Assembly: GCA_035524095.1 (NCBI GenBank)
Contig: DATKPK010000055.1
Coordinates: 1-5,098 of the forward strand
Reading direction: 5' to 3'
Length of the DNA: 5,098 nt
Source of the DNA: DATJUF01 sp035524095
GTDB lineage: Bacteria > Desulfobacterota > Binatia > Binatales > Binataceae
The translations under genes were made by a program, and so were the position numbers. The notes beneath the pieces are model-generated. The model was given only the letters and a program-made list of their open reading frames with translations, made no database searches and was not told the origin of the DNA. Each line of letters starts with the position of its first letter. The stretch's first letter is position 1. Below, piece after piece: positions 5,057-5,098 of the stretch.

Positions 5057-5075
5057 AGTGGTAGCATCGCCCACT
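5057..5075. repeat. Inverted repeat AGTGG-N9-CCACT upstream of the HEPN-like gene
   Basis: A 19-base element with 5-base exact arms (5057-5061 and 5071-5075) around a 9-base centre, the same arm length and spacer as the element at 5028-5046. Its right arm overlaps a possible minus-strand -10 hexamer TATAGT (5078-5073). The matching -35 would fall at or beyond the window edge, so the promoter cannot be judged. Confidence 0.3.
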
Positions 5076-5098
5076 ATATCTCTCTCTGTTTGGCCTTT

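Noticed and set aside
1..5098. CRISPR array, tRNA or rRNA genes, insertion sequence or transposase
   Set aside because: No regularly spaced repeats, no cloverleaf or rRNA-like stretch, and no transposase motifs or terminal repeats were seen on either strand.

Overview
This 5.1 kb window looks like chromosomal DNA of a GC-rich bacterium. Hand-counted 60-base blocks give about 60% GC in the thiC gene. The gene content is a deltaproteobacterial-type TrmN6 tail, a large PF04909 amidohydrolase, and a short-form ThiC. This resembles uncultured deltaproteobacterial, Binatota or Rokubacteria-like soil and sediment lineages, but the lineage is a guess from protein flavour and nothing in the window proves it.

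Layout: (1) Bases 1-171 are the last 56 codons of a gene resembling tRNA1(Val) adenine-N6 methyltransferase. (2) Bases 264-887 encode a DJ-1/PfpI-superfamily protein with a nucleophile-elbow cysteine. (3) Bases 1041-2168 encode a metal-dependent amidohydrolase of the ACMSD/gamma-resorcylate decarboxylase type; its substrate is unknown. (4) Bases 2169-2369 are a 201-base leader with a plausible promoter and two consecutive by-eye hairpins, but no recognisable TPP riboswitch. (5) Bases 2370-3683 encode a short-form ThiC-family radical SAM enzyme (HMP-P synthase, or possibly its paralogue BzaF). (6) Bases 3667-4155 encode a Bcp/PrxQ peroxiredoxin that starts inside the end of thiC and lacks the usual resolving cysteine. 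(7) On the minus strand, 5009-4206 encodes a lower-GC protein of unknown function whose C-terminal helical domain carries an RX4H motif typical of HEPN ribonucleases. Two inverted-repeat elements of identical geometry lie upstream of it.

Genes 1-6 run in the same direction, but only thiC and bcp are clearly co-translated: they overlap by 17 bases and the bcp Shine-Dalgarno lies within thiC. The DJ-1, amidohydrolase and thiC genes each have their own 90-200 base upstream gap with a candidate promoter, so they are probably separate units. A sensible reading of the thiC-bcp pair is that an oxygen-sensitive [4Fe-4S] radical enzyme is made together with a thiol peroxidase. The convergent HEPN-like gene differs in base composition and looks like an accessory gene, possibly a stand-alone RNase of the toxin or defence kind. 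That is the best candidate here for something under-described.
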